Positions 22,928-31,542 of a DNA stretch of 64,000 nt are shown in pieces (position 1 is the first letter of the stretch; each line of letters opens with the position of its first letter). The notes under the pieces were generated by a model that saw only the letters and a program-made list of their open reading frames with translations, was not told where the DNA came from and made no database searches. Location: the NCBI GenBank assembly GCA_934539245.1, contig CAKTCK010000006.1, forward strand, positions 1 through 64,000, in the 5' to 3' direction. Origin of the DNA: an uncultured Faecalibacterium sp. (lineage in GTDB: Bacteria > Bacillota > Clostridia > Oscillospirales > Ruminococcaceae). Both the position numbers and the translations under genes were made by a program.

Positions 22928-24583
22928 TTACAAATCCTGATAAGCGGTCATCAGGGCGGGAATGAACTGCTTTTTGCGGCTCACCACGCCCGGCAGCGTC
23001 CAGCTGGCATCGGCGGCGGGCTGGGTCTCGAAGCCATCCGTCAGCACCTCGGCGGCGTAGCGTCCGCTGCAGATGACCACGCTCTCCTCCTTGGGCACGT
23101 CGGTCAGCAGCATGTAGATATCCTCCACGTTCTGCTTGTTGCGTGCCTCCTCCAGATAGGGCTTCAGCAGCGCCTCGGCGGCGGTCAGGTTCTTGCGGGT
23201 CATATAGCTGCCCTGCGCCACGCCAAAGCGGATATCGCCGCACATGAACACCTTGAAGTCCTGCAAGAACACTTCTTCAGCGGTCTTGCCGTCCAGCTTC
23301 TCGCCGGCTTCAAACATCTCGTTGGCAAACTCGTTGATGTCCACCCCGGCAATTTTCGCCAGACGGTTGGCTGTATTCACGTCGATGGGGGTGCAGGTGG
23401 GGCTGCGGAATACCAGCGTATCCGACAGGATGGCAGCCAGCAGCAGACCGGCGGTCTTTTGCGGGATGGTCACGCCGTTTTCGTCGTACATCTGGGTGAC
23501 GATGGTGGCGGTGCAGCCCACCGGCTGGTTGCGGAAGTACACCGGGCCGCTAGTCTCCAGACTGCCGATGCGGTGGTGGTCAATGATCTCCAAAATCTCG
23601 GCCTGATCAAAGCCCTCCACCGCCTGTGTGGCCTCGTTGTGATCTACCAGAATGATGCGGCGCTTGCGCAGGTTGATGATGTTGCGGCGGCTGATCATAC
23701 CGCAGTACTTGCCGTCTGCGTCCAGAATGGGGAAATACCGGTGGCGCACCTTTGCCATCACGCGGGTAACGTCTGCCACAGGGCTGACGAGGGTAAATTT
23801 AATGATATCGTCCCGGGTCATGTAATAGGAGATGGGCGCACACTGGCTGATGAGCTTGCCCGCCGCGTAGGTATCGCAGGGGGCGCTCATGATGGCTACG
23901 CCGGTCTCGGCGGCGATATGCTGGATGGTGCGGCCTACCTTTGCGCCGTTGCAGATGATGATGAGAGAAGCTTCCTTCTCGATGGCGCAGAGCTGGCTTT
24001 CGTAGCGGTTGGTCAGGATGACGATATCGCCCTTTTCCATGTTGCTTTCCAGCATTTCCGGGGTGGCAGTGCCAATGCGGATGTGACCGGTAGTGCACAC
24101 TGCGTCCTCGCTGCCCACCACCATGGTAGCGCCCAGCGTTTCCAGAATATTGCGGTAGCTGGTGCGGCTCTTGGCAAGGATGCCGGTGTCGAACAGGTCC
24201 ATGTTGGCGGTGGCGATATCCTTCACCGTAATGACGCCCTGCAATTCGTTGTCCTCGCTGGTCACGGCAAGGGTGTCGATCTTCTGGTCGCGCATGATCT
24301 CCCACGCCTTGCGCAGGCTGGTAGAACCGGGAATACCGGGGATCTGGCGATAATCCACATCCCGAATTTTAGGGTTGACGTCGGTGCACATCCGGGGCGG
24401 CGTGACCCCGAACTTTTTCAGCACAAATTCTGTTTCCTGATTCATCTTGCCCGCACGCCGGGCTTCGCAGACCAGATCACTGGTCTTGTTTTTCAGCTCT
24501 GCATAGGCAATGGCAGAGCAGATGGAGTCGGTGTCCGGGTTGCGATGCCCGATGACAACGACCTTATGGGCAGTTTGCTGCAT
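22928..24583 (-). CDS. ppaC: Manganese-dependent inorganic pyrophosphatase with CBS and DRTGG domains (family II)
   Basis: A 551-residue family II pyrophosphatase, which hydrolyses PPi to drive biosynthesis. The DHH domain starts with VVVIGHRNPDTDSICSAIAY (metal ligands) and continues after a long insert at ILVDHNE and IIDHHRIG. The DHHA2 domain forms the C-terminus, ending SRKKQFIPALM (the usual SRKKQ phosphate-binding motif). The insert of about 240 residues (70-310) is a CBS pair interrupted by a DRTGG domain, the nucleotide-regulated form known from Clostridia. An adenine nucleotide probably controls activity. The symbol is used in the family sense. Confidence 0.93.
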   Translation of the reverse strand: MQQTAHKVVVIGHRNPDTDSICSAIAYAELKNKTSDLVCEARRAGKMNQETEFVLKKFGVTPPRMCTDVNPKIRDVDYRQIPGIPGSTSLRKAWEIMRDQKIDTLAVTSEDNELQGVITVKDIATANMDLFDTGILAKSRTSYRNILETLGATMVVGSEDAVCTTGHIRIGTATPEMLESNMEKGDIVILTNRYESQLCAIEKEASLIIICNGAKVGRTIQHIAAETGVAIMSAPCDTYAAGKLISQCAPISYYMTRDDIIKFTLVSPVADVTRVMAKVRHRYFPILDADGKYCGMISRRNIINLRKRRIILVDHNEATQAVEGFDQAEILEIIDHHRIGSLETSGPVYFRNQPVGCTATIVTQMYDENGVTIPQKTAGLLLAAILSDTLVFRSPTCTPIDVNTANRLAKIAGVDINEFANEMFEAGEKLDGKTAEEVFLQDFKVFMCGDIRFGVAQGSYMTRKNLTAAEALLKPYLEEARNKQNVEDIYMLLTDVPKEESVVICSGRYAAEVLTDGFETQPAADASWTLPGVVSRKKQFIPALMTAYQDL

Positions 24584-24786
24584 ACTGTACCCCCTTATGG
24601 GTTTTTACCTTCTTATCATATATCTTATCATTTATCAAAAGCAGTGCCCCTCTCCTGCACAGCGGGGCGGGCTGCAACCTTATTTTAACACAACTGTGCC
24701 CGGGGGTAAAGGGTAACAAACGGCTTGACCTGACCGGCAAAATGCTTTAAGCTTATAGAAAATATTGCTGATACGGAGGAACACCC

Positions 24787-25569
24787 ATGAAAAAGCTTTC
24801 CCGCCTGCTGCTTGCCCTCGGGCTTATGCTGTGCATAAGCCTTACCGCCTATGCCGAGGACGCGCCCGCTGCCCAGCCCACCGCCAAAGAGCCCCGCACC
24901 CTGACCGCCCGCACCAGCACCGAGACCTCTCTGTGGAACGCCTATGCTTTCCTTGCACAGCACGGCACTGCCTACCGCTTTGCTCCCTGCGCGGTGCAGA
25001 CCCCGGCAGACGCCGCCGGTGACGCCCCTGCCGAAGATGCCGTGGCGGTGCTGCGGCTCTACACCTCCTGCGTGGAAAAAGACACCCCTGTCAACACCGA
25101 CGGTCATGTATTTCTTTTGGTGACCAACAACACTGATGCCGACCTTGTAGTGGGTGGGCTTTCCATTGCGCCGGGCACCTGCATTACCATAGGCACCCGG
25201 GGCAACAACCGGGAGCACGCCGGGCTGTGGTATAACACCGAAGGTTATAATCTGTACTATATCCCGGATTTTTATGTCAACCTGACCTATTTGCAGCTTT
25301 CCATGAACGCGGAGCAGCTGGCAGCCGTGAATGCCGCCCTTGCCGAGGCAGACAAGTGGTCGGCATGGCACAACTGCGCTGCCTTTGGCGCGGCGGTGTG
25401 GAATACCGTGTGCACCGACAAGGTAGACCCCGGCACTCCGCCTACCCCTGCCAGCCTTGCCGCCAGCGTGCGCAGCTGCACCGGCAAGTGGAACGCCGAC
25501 CCGGCAGTGCCCTTTGACTACATTGTTTACTACGGCTACCCCGCCGTGCCCAGCAAAGAATTTTCCTGA
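24787..25569 (+). CDS. Secreted protein of unknown function
   Basis: A 260-residue exported protein with a clear signal peptide (KKLSRLLLALGLMLCISLTAYA) and ACGGAGG ribosome site. The mature part contains GHVFLLVTNNTDADLVVGGL, APGTCITIGTRGNNREHAGL and WHNCAAFGAAVWNTV. The conserved-looking Gly-His near residue 107 and the Cys in HNCAAF could form a Cys-His pair as in NlpC/P60 or DUF4105-type proteins, but I cannot assign it. It stands alone, transcribed rightward away from ppaC. A short stem AATTTTCC/GGAAAATT spans its stop codon. Confidence 0.7.
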   Translation: MKKLSRLLLALGLMLCISLTAYAEDAPAAQPTAKEPRTLTARTSTETSLWNAYAFLAQHGTAYRFAPCAVQTPADAAGDAPAEDAVAVLRLYTSCVEKDTPVNTDGHVFLLVTNNTDADLVVGGLSIAPGTCITIGTRGNNREHAGLWYNTEGYNLYYIPDFYVNLTYLQLSMNAEQLAAVNAALAEADKWSAWHNCAAFGAAVWNTVCTDKVDPGTPPTPASLAASVRSCTGKWNADPAVPFDYIVYYGYPAVPSKEFS

Positions 25570-25594
25570 GTAGGAAAATTATTGTATACAACGC

Positions 25595-25623
25595 TTGCAT
25601 TTCGACCGTTTCCGCTGTATGAT
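25595..25623 (+). promoter_or_regulatory. Promoter of the third MATE gene
   Basis: TTGCAT (25595-25600) and TATGAT (25618-25623) with a 17-base spacer. Confidence 0.6.
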
Positions 25624-25665
25624 AGAGCCATTCGAGCTTTTTTATCATTTACAACGGAGGACAGC

Positions 25666-27024
25666 ATGAAATCGTCCAAATTTACATCCACTCCCCTGTT
25701 TCCACGGCAGGCGCTGGTGGCGCTGCTGCTGCCGCTGATCGCGGAGCAGGCGTTAAGCGTGACCATTGGTCTGGCTGACACCTTAATGGTATCCTCGGTG
25801 GGCGAAGCCGCTGTGTCCGGCGTAAGCCTTGTGGACAGCTTTAACACCCTGATGATCCAGATCATGAGCGCGCTGGCGACCGGCGGCGCGGTGGTCACCA
25901 GCCAGTACATCGGCCATCAGGAGCCGAAAAACGCCAAAGCGGCGGCTGCGCAGATTTTATTTGTGCTGTCCAGCTTCAGTGTGCTGGTGGCGGCGGTGGT
26001 CATCGGCGGTCGGCACGCCATCCTGCGGGGCATCTTCGGCTCCATTGACGCGGACGTGATGCACTACGCCGAGACCTATTTTCTGCTTTCGGCGCTGAGC
26101 TACCCCTTCATCGGCCTGTACAACGCCGGTGCGGCGCTGTTCCGGGCGCAGGGCAACAGCAAGATCAGTATGCTGTCCAGCTTGGTGATGAACGTGGTGA
26201 ACATCGGCGGCAACGCGGTGCTGATCTACGGCTTCGGCATGGGGGTCATGGGCGCGGCGCTTGCCAGCCTTGTGTCCCGCGCCATTGCCTGCGCGGTGGT
26301 GCTGTATCTGCTGCAAAAGCCGGACTGCGCCCTGCGGGTGGACAGCCTGCGGGCGATGGCACCGAACGGCGGGCTGATCCGGCGCATCCTGCGGGTGGGC
26401 ATCCCCGCCGGTATCGAGAACGGCATGTTCCAGATCGGCAAGCTGTCGGTCTCCAGCCTGACCTCCACCCTTGGCACGGCAGCCATTGCCGCCAACGCGG
26501 TGGCCAATACCACCACCACCTTCCTGAATATCCCCGCCACCGCCGTGGGCATGGCTGCCTTGACCGTGGTGGGACAGTGTCTGGGTGCAGGCGAAAAGGA
26601 GCAGGCGGTGTACTACTCCCGCCGCCTGATGCTGACCGCCTACTGCGGCGCGTGGGTGATGAACCTGTCGGCGTTCTTCTTTGCCAACCGGTTCGCGGTG
26701 TCCCTGTTCAATCTCTCGCCGGAGGCACAGGCCATGGCGCTGGACATCATGGTGTGGTTCAACATCGTTTCCCTGTTCGTGTGGCCATCCAGCTTTACCC
26801 TGCCCAACATCCTGCGCGCCGCCGGTGACGCCCGGTTCACCATGACCGTGAGCATCGTGTCCATGTGGGCGTTCCGGGTGGGCTTCTGTTATCTGGCAGT
26901 GCTCTGCTTCGGCGGCGGGCTGCTGAGCATCTGGATGGGCATGTATCTGGACTGGGTGTTCCGCTCGCTGTGCTTCTATCTGCGTTTCCGCCGGGGAAAC
27001 TGGCTGGAACAGAGTGTGATCTGA
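25666..27024 (+). CDS. MATE family efflux transporter
   Basis: A 452-residue MATE transporter, distinct from the two others in this window. The start at 25666 follows ACGGAGG; the longer in-frame start overlaps the promoter. About twelve helices are visible. The N-terminal half has LLPLIAEQALSVTIGLADTL and ATGGAVVTSQYIGHQ. The second half begins VGIPAGIENGMFQIGKLSVS, with NAVANTTTTFLNIPATAVG. Its own promoter and a symmetrical terminator bracket it. No structured leader is seen here, unlike the gene at 13537. The substrate is unknown. Confidence 0.88.
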   Translation: MKSSKFTSTPLFPRQALVALLLPLIAEQALSVTIGLADTLMVSSVGEAAVSGVSLVDSFNTLMIQIMSALATGGAVVTSQYIGHQEPKNAKAAAAQILFVLSSFSVLVAAVVIGGRHAILRGIFGSIDADVMHYAETYFLLSALSYPFIGLYNAGAALFRAQGNSKISMLSSLVMNVVNIGGNAVLIYGFGMGVMGAALASLVSRAIACAVVLYLLQKPDCALRVDSLRAMAPNGGLIRRILRVGIPAGIENGMFQIGKLSVSSLTSTLGTAAIAANAVANTTTTFLNIPATAVGMAALTVVGQCLGAGEKEQAVYYSRRLMLTAYCGAWVMNLSAFFFANRFAVSLFNLSPEAQAMALDIMVWFNIVSLFVWPSSFTLPNILRAAGDARFTMTVSIVSMWAFRVGFCYLAVLCFGGGLLSIWMGMYLDWVFRSLCFYLRFRRGNWLEQSVI

Positions 27025-27037
27025 CCACAAATTTTCT

Positions 27038-27069
27038 AACGGATCCGTTTCCATAACGGATCCGTTTTT
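27038..27069 (+). terminator. Terminator of the third MATE gene
   Basis: AACGGATCCGTT TCCAT AACGGATCCGTT then TTT. Each arm is itself palindromic, and the stem is a perfect 12 bp. Confidence 0.85.
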
Positions 27070-27144
27070 GTTGCTTATTCTTATTGAGATAATGCACCGA
27101 TTTGTGCTATAATTCAAAATATAGTCTTTATACAGGAGTTCATC

Positions 27145-28293
27145 GTGAAAGATACCAGAAAATCTATTTCTTTATTTTCCGGCGCCATGGGATTAGACCT
27201 CGGTCTTGAGCAAGCCGGAATCAATATTCAAATCGGGCAGGATTTTGATGTTTCCTGTGTTAAAACCATGCAAAAAAATGGGCGTCAAGCACTATTGGGT
27301 GACATTCGAAAGATTGAACCTGAAGATCTTCTTTCTGTGTCCGGCATGACCTTTGGCGAACCTTTTTTGATTTGTGGTGGTCCTCCCTGTCAGCCTTTTT
27401 CCACTGCGGGAAAGCGACTTGGCATCAACGACCCGCGCGGAAGCCTTTTTCGTGAATATGTTCGCATGATCGACAGCATTCGGCCACGCTTTTTTGTGAT
27501 GGAGAATGTCAAGGGACTGATGAGTTCCCCTTTAAAGGACGCAGACGGGAAAAACGCCGAGGGGAAAGTCATTGATATAATATTAGAAGAATTCTCCAAG
27601 CTTCATTATAAGACTGTCTATGGTGTGCTGGATGCAGTTAATTATGGTGTTCCTCAATTCAGAGAGCGGTTTGTGTTGATTGGCAGCCGTGACAACGAAA
27701 ATATCTTTTTGCCAATTCCAACGCACTTTCAAATGCACCAGAATGCAGCTCACCGTTGGGTAACATTAGGCAATTCCATTCGAGATTTAGAGGACGTTCC
27801 TGGAGAATGCGCTGATTTCAGTCCTACCCGGCTTAAATACCTGAAGCTAGTTCCAGAAGGAGGAAACTGGAAAAATCTCCCCGCTGATGTTTTAGAAGAT
27901 GCGATGGGCGGCGCTTATTTGTCCGGCGGTGGAAAGGTTGGATTTTATCGACGTCTTTCCTATTCTCAACCTTCCCCCACTGTTGTTACAAGCCCTATTC
28001 AAAAAGCCACTATGATGTGCCATCCCACCAAAGACCGCCCCTTGAGTGTCGCAGAATATGCTCGCATCCAACAGTTTCCTGACACTTGGCAGTTCACCGG
28101 CACACTCGTTGACAAATACCGGCAAATTGGAAATGCCGTACCGGTCGGTCTTGCAAAAGCCATTGGAGAAGCAATTATTTCAACTGCTGATAACGTTTCA
28201 ACTGTCAAAGTAAAACGTATCCGTGGAACCGGCATCCACGAAAAAATACAGGAAGCCATCCGGCTTGGAGGTACGAATCATGCTAACGATTGA
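27145..28293 (+). CDS. DNA (cytosine-5-)-methyltransferase of a type II R-M system
   Basis: A 382-residue m5C DNA methyltransferase with the ordered motifs: I (SLFSGAMGLDLGLEQAG), IV with the catalytic Cys (GGPPCQPFSTAGKR), VI (FFVMENVKGL), VIII (QFRERFVLIG), and IX-X ending QIGNAVPVGLAKAIGEA. The start is GTG, preceded by CAGGAG. The 3' end overlaps the endonuclease gene by 14 bases. Codon use and base composition are clearly more AT-rich than in the flanking genes, which points to recent acquisition. It should protect the host against the neighbouring nuclease. The target sequence cannot be read from the protein by eye. Confidence 0.92.
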   Translation: MKDTRKSISLFSGAMGLDLGLEQAGINIQIGQDFDVSCVKTMQKNGRQALLGDIRKIEPEDLLSVSGMTFGEPFLICGGPPCQPFSTAGKRLGINDPRGSLFREYVRMIDSIRPRFFVMENVKGLMSSPLKDADGKNAEGKVIDIILEEFSKLHYKTVYGVLDAVNYGVPQFRERFVLIGSRDNENIFLPIPTHFQMHQNAAHRWVTLGNSIRDLEDVPGECADFSPTRLKYLKLVPEGGNWKNLPADVLEDAMGGAYLSGGGKVGFYRRLSYSQPSPTVVTSPIQKATMMCHPTKDRPLSVAEYARIQQFPDTWQFTGTLVDKYRQIGNAVPVGLAKAIGEAIISTADNVSTVKVKRIRGTGIHEKIQEAIRLGGTNHAND

Positions 28294-29023
28294 GCCTTTA
28301 AACACCTCTTACGATGAAGAAAAAGTGCTCTGCGCTATTTCGAATGCGCTGAATGACTTTTATGCTTCTTTAACCGAAAATCTCGACAGCATAAACCTCA
28401 ATAAAATTCTGAAAAAGAAAAATCCCTATCTGTATCGGGCAAAGGGAATCAATAACGCTGCACAAGTAGTTGACTGCATTCTCTCTGCTTTCGTTTCTTC
28501 CAGTGAAGAAACGATCTTCGGAAATACCTTTTTTGAGCCAATTGCCATTATGGTATCCGGCGGTCAAAAAGCGGTTACTGAGGGCGTTGATATCACCGTA
28601 GATAAAAACAATACGATTTATAGCATTGCTGTAAAAAGTGGCACATCCGTTTTTAATGCTGACAGCAGAAAAAGACAGGAGCAGAATTTTCAATCTGCTC
28701 AAAAACGAGCGCAGCAAGCCCACCGCGCTTTTTTCCCTGTTGTCGGGTATGGCTACGGCAAGAAAAAAGTCTCTCCCAAAAACGAAAAATTCTACAAGGA
28801 ACTCGCCGGAAAAGATTTTTGGGAATGGCTGACCGGTGACCCTTCTTTCTACACCAAGATTGTTGATTATATGGGGCAAAAGCCAGACATATTTGCCGCT
28901 TCTTTTGAAGAAGCCTACAACAAAGCGCAAAATCGCATGGTTCGTGATTTTACATTGAACTATTGTAAAGATGATGGTTCCATTGACTGGGTCAAACTCA
29001 TTGAATACAATAGTGGAAACTGA
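28280..29023 (+). CDS. Type II restriction endonuclease (PmeII-like)
   Basis: A 247-residue protein directly downstream of, and overlapping, the methyltransferase. It fits restriction endonucleases of the PmeII-type family: NPYLYRAKGI near residue 48, SSSEETIFGNTFFEPIAIMV (residues about 74-93), and the PD-(D/E)xK-like core EGVDITVDKN...IYSIAVKSG with Asp and Lys in place. The start at 28280 has GGAG in front. The same AT-rich composition as the methyltransferase marks the pair as one transferred unit. The family name is from recognition; the nuclease role is also supported by context. Confidence 0.75.
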   Translation: MLTIEPLNTSYDEEKVLCAISNALNDFYASLTENLDSINLNKILKKKNPYLYRAKGINNAAQVVDCILSAFVSSSEETIFGNTFFEPIAIMVSGGQKAVTEGVDITVDKNNTIYSIAVKSGTSVFNADSRKRQEQNFQSAQKRAQQAHRAFFPVVGYGYGKKKVSPKNEKFYKELAGKDFWEWLTGDPSFYTKIVDYMGQKPDIFAASFEEAYNKAQNRMVRDFTLNYCKDDGSIDWVKLIEYNSGN

Positions 29024-29028
29024 TTTTC

Positions 29029-29056
29029 AGCCTGTCTTTATGACAGGCTTTTTCCT
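29029..29056 (+). terminator. Terminator of the restriction-modification operon
   Basis: AGCCTGTC TTTAT GACAGGCT followed by TTTTCC and a further T-run. Confidence 0.85.
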
Positions 29057-29170
29057 TTTTTGCAGGAAACCGCCGCTTTAAATCGTATTATCAACAGAAG
29101 ATTGCTGGTATTTTTTACAGGTTCCACAAATTATTTTTTCAGTGCTTGACAAAGTTTTCACCTTTCGTTC

Positions 29171-29199
29171 TTGCAATCTTCATCGTTCGGGCGTATAAT
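29171..29199 (+). promoter_or_regulatory. Promoter of the PAP2 gene
   Basis: TTGCAA (29171-29176) and TATAAT (29194-29199), 17-base spacer. Confidence 0.65.
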
Positions 29200-29247
29200 T
29201 TCTCAATGCTATCAAGTTCTGCTCTTCTGCAAAAAGGAGGCTATTCT

Positions 29248-29904
29248 ATGAAACGCAGCTGGCTTGCGCGCCACCCTGTTGGGTTCATGGCGCTGTATAC
29301 TATATTTTATCTGTCCGTCTTTCATTATCTGGAGGCAAACGTCCCCCTGCGCAGCATTCTGGTGCACTGCCGTCTGGACGATCTGATCCCCTTCTGCAAA
29401 TATGCGGTGATTCCATATTTTGCATGGTTTGTGTGGATCCCCTTCACCCTGTTCTATCTGATGTGGAAAGCCCCGCGTGAGGACTTCTGGCGGCTGTGCC
29501 TGCCGTTGTTCTCCGGCATGACCATTGCACTGGCGTGCTACGCGGTGCTGCCTACGGCGCTGGCCCTGCGCCCCTACTGGGTGCCGGGCAGCGACATCTT
29601 TGCGCGGGTGGTGCGCTTTTTGTACCGCACCGACACCGCCACCAACGTCTGCCCTTCCATCCATGTATTCAACTCGGTGACGCTGCTGTTGGCGTACTAC
29701 CGCAGCCGTATCTTTGAGGCGCCCCGCCGCCGCTGGATGCGTCCCGCAGCCGCTGTGCTGTGCGTTTCCATCGTCTGCTCCACCGTGCTGCTCAAGCAGC
29801 ACAGCTGCATTGATGTGGCCTTGGGTGCGTTGCTGGCACTGGCGCTGGACACCGCCTTTACCGCCGCCGAGCGCAGCCAGCTGCCGCAGGTGCGGAGAGC
29901 ATAA
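29248..29904 (+). CDS. PAP2 superfamily membrane phosphatase-like protein
   Basis: A 218-residue membrane protein with about six helices. The PAP2 active-site pattern is partly visible: NVCPSIHVFNSV (PSxH) and, about 45 residues later, LLKQHSCIDVALG, with His and Asp in the SxxxxxHxxxD position. Members dephosphorylate lipid phosphates such as phosphatidic acid or undecaprenyl diphosphate. The start at 29248 is chosen for AAAAAGGAGG; the longer frame would begin inside the promoter. Its position next to the R-M unit suggests no functional link. Confidence 0.8.
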   Translation: MKRSWLARHPVGFMALYTIFYLSVFHYLEANVPLRSILVHCRLDDLIPFCKYAVIPYFAWFVWIPFTLFYLMWKAPREDFWRLCLPLFSGMTIALACYAVLPTALALRPYWVPGSDIFARVVRFLYRTDTATNVCPSIHVFNSVTLLLAYYRSRIFEAPRRRWMRPAAAVLCVSIVCSTVLLKQHSCIDVALGALLALALDTAFTAAERSQLPQVRRA

Positions 29905-29941
29905 AAGCTTTTCCTGCGCGGAAAAAATGTTATTATAATTT

Positions 29942-29982
29942 GTGGCTCAGAAACGCCCGCAGACGTTTCTGAGCCACTTTTT
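29942..29982 (+). terminator. Terminator of the PAP2 gene
   Basis: 14-bp stem GTGGCTCAGAAACG / CGTTTCTGAGCCAC with an eight-base loop, then TTTTT. Confidence 0.9.
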
Positions 29983-30004
29983 CATAGTTAGGGTCGTAAG
30001 AGAA

Positions 30005-30041
30005 CCCTCTCAGTCACGCCGTAAGGCGGTAACTGAGAGGG
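30005..30041. repeat. Intergenic palindromic repeat, minimal copy 5
   Basis: CCCTCTCAGT ... ACTGAGAGGG with CGCCGTAAGGCG inside. It is the end module of the repeat family alone and may serve as the transcription end for the CLC gene. Confidence 0.7.
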
Positions 30042-30053
30042 CGCACGCAAACC

Positions 30054-31331
30054 TTATTCTTCCTCTTTTTTCACCTTTACGCGCCACTTGTGGGACAGAT
30101 ACTCCGAGCGCAGCTTGCTGGTGACGAAGGTCTGGCTGCTGTACAGGCCGTGGTGGCCGGAAAGCATATAGCAGATGCCGCAGCCCAGTGCGATGAGCTC
30201 CAGCCCCGCGCCGCTGAACAGTTCAAAGCCCAGCAGAATGGAGGGAATCAAGGCGTTGGTGGCACCGCAGAAGATGGACACCAGCCCCACTGCCGCCGCA
30301 AATTCGGCAGGCAGACCCAGCAGCGGGCCGACCACACAGCCGAAGGTAGCGCCCACAAAAAAGCTGGGCACCACCTCGCCGCCCTTGAACCCGCAGGCAA
30401 GGGTCAGCGCGGTGAGGAAAATCTTGCACAGAAAATCCCACGGCAGCGCCTGTCCCTGCTCCACGGCAGCAACAATGACGCTCATGCCCGCGCCGTTATA
30501 GCGCCCTACGCCGAAGAGATAGGAAAAGCCAATGACCAGCACGCCGCCCGCAAAGACCCGCACCCACGGGTTCGGGAGAAGCTTTGGTACGGTGTGCTCC
30601 ATGAAGTGGAGGGTGTAGCAGAACAGCCGGGAGACGGCAGCGCAGGCTACGCCCAGCAGGATGACCAGCAGGGCGGTGCGGACGTTCAGCTCCGGTGCAG
30701 TGAGGGCAAAGTGGGTGGGCGCGATGCCAAAGGCCAGCGAGCAGCCGTAGGCAATGAGGGCAGAGGTAAAGGCCGGGACAAAGGCAGAGGTGAAGGTCAG
30801 GCCCACATCCTCCACCATCATGGCAAAGCAGGCCGCCGCCAGCGGGGTGCCGAACAGGGCAGAGAAAAACGCAGCCATGCCGCTGATGGTGGCGGTGCGG
30901 CGGTCGTGGTCCTTGAGCCGCAGCAGGGTGCCGAGGTTCCAGCCGATGCTGCCGCCCATCTGCAGGGCAGCGCCCTCGCGGCCGGCAGAGCCGCCGCACA
31001 GGTGGGTGAGCACCGTTCCCAGAAAGATAGCGGGCACCAGCAGGATGCTGACCGGCTCGCCGCTCTGCACAGCGCGGAGAACGTTGTTGGTGCCCACGCC
31101 CTCGCACTTTGTTACCTTATAAAGGGCGGTGATGAGCAGACCCGCCGCAGGCAGCAGGAACAGCAGCCAAGGCTGCGCGGCGCGCAGCTCGGTGGCGTGC
31201 TCGACAGCAAGGTGGAACAAGGTGCCCAGAAATCCGCAGAGCAGACCCATGGGGACTGCCAGAAAGAACCATTGCAGCGCCACCCGGACGGCGGCTGCGG
31301 CTTCGTGCCGGAATGTATCAAAATCGTTCAT
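30054..31331 (-). CDS. CLC-type chloride/fluoride channel or antiporter
   Basis: A 425-residue CLC family protein. The selectivity and gating segment reads GGSAGREGAALQMGGSIGWN with the gating Glu in GREG. A second family segment is GFKGGEVVPSFFVGATFGCV. About ten helices are present and there are no C-terminal CBS domains. GREG followed by a small residue and Q-M-G, together with GFKGGE.VP, resembles the fluoride-exporting CLC-F branch more than GREGP chloride antiporters. I see no fluoride riboswitch in the 80-base leader. It is divergent from the DUF362 gene, and its -10 and -35 boxes are good matches. Confidence 0.85.
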   Translation of the reverse strand: MNDFDTFRHEAAAAVRVALQWFFLAVPMGLLCGFLGTLFHLAVEHATELRAAQPWLLFLLPAAGLLITALYKVTKCEGVGTNNVLRAVQSGEPVSILLVPAIFLGTVLTHLCGGSAGREGAALQMGGSIGWNLGTLLRLKDHDRRTATISGMAAFFSALFGTPLAAACFAMMVEDVGLTFTSAFVPAFTSALIAYGCSLAFGIAPTHFALTAPELNVRTALLVILLGVACAAVSRLFCYTLHFMEHTVPKLLPNPWVRVFAGGVLVIGFSYLFGVGRYNGAGMSVIVAAVEQGQALPWDFLCKIFLTALTLACGFKGGEVVPSFFVGATFGCVVGPLLGLPAEFAAAVGLVSIFCGATNALIPSILLGFELFSGAGLELIALGCGICYMLSGHHGLYSSQTFVTSKLRSEYLSHKWRVKVKKEEE

Positions 31332-31382
31332 AGATATAAACTCCTATATATAGACATCCGTTCCATTTTTCGGAACCGATAT

Positions 31383-31411
31383 AAGATAACACCGCAGGGC
31401 AGGGCTGTCAA
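31383..31411 (-). promoter_or_regulatory. Promoter of the CLC gene
   Basis: TTGACA (31406-31411) and TATCTT (31383-31388) on the minus strand with a 17-base spacer. Confidence 0.6.
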
Positions 31412-31454
31412 CCCCAAAATGGGCAGAGAAAAAACAGCGCTGTTCCATTTTCTG

Positions 31455-31484
31455 TTTACACCGCTCGCCCGGGTGTGCTATACT
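31455..31484 (+). promoter_or_regulatory. Promoter of the DUF362 gene
   Basis: TTTACA (31455-31460) and TATACT (31479-31484), 18-base spacer. It points away from the CLC promoter. Confidence 0.6.
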
Positions 31485-31542
31485 GAACAAAAGAGAGACC
31501 GCGCGGCAGACGCCGCCGGAAGGAGATAGGAGGAAAAACACC

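Noticed and set aside
31332..31450. Fluoride riboswitch before the CLC gene
   Set aside because: The leader is short and I cannot find the pseudoknot-forming segments of the class.
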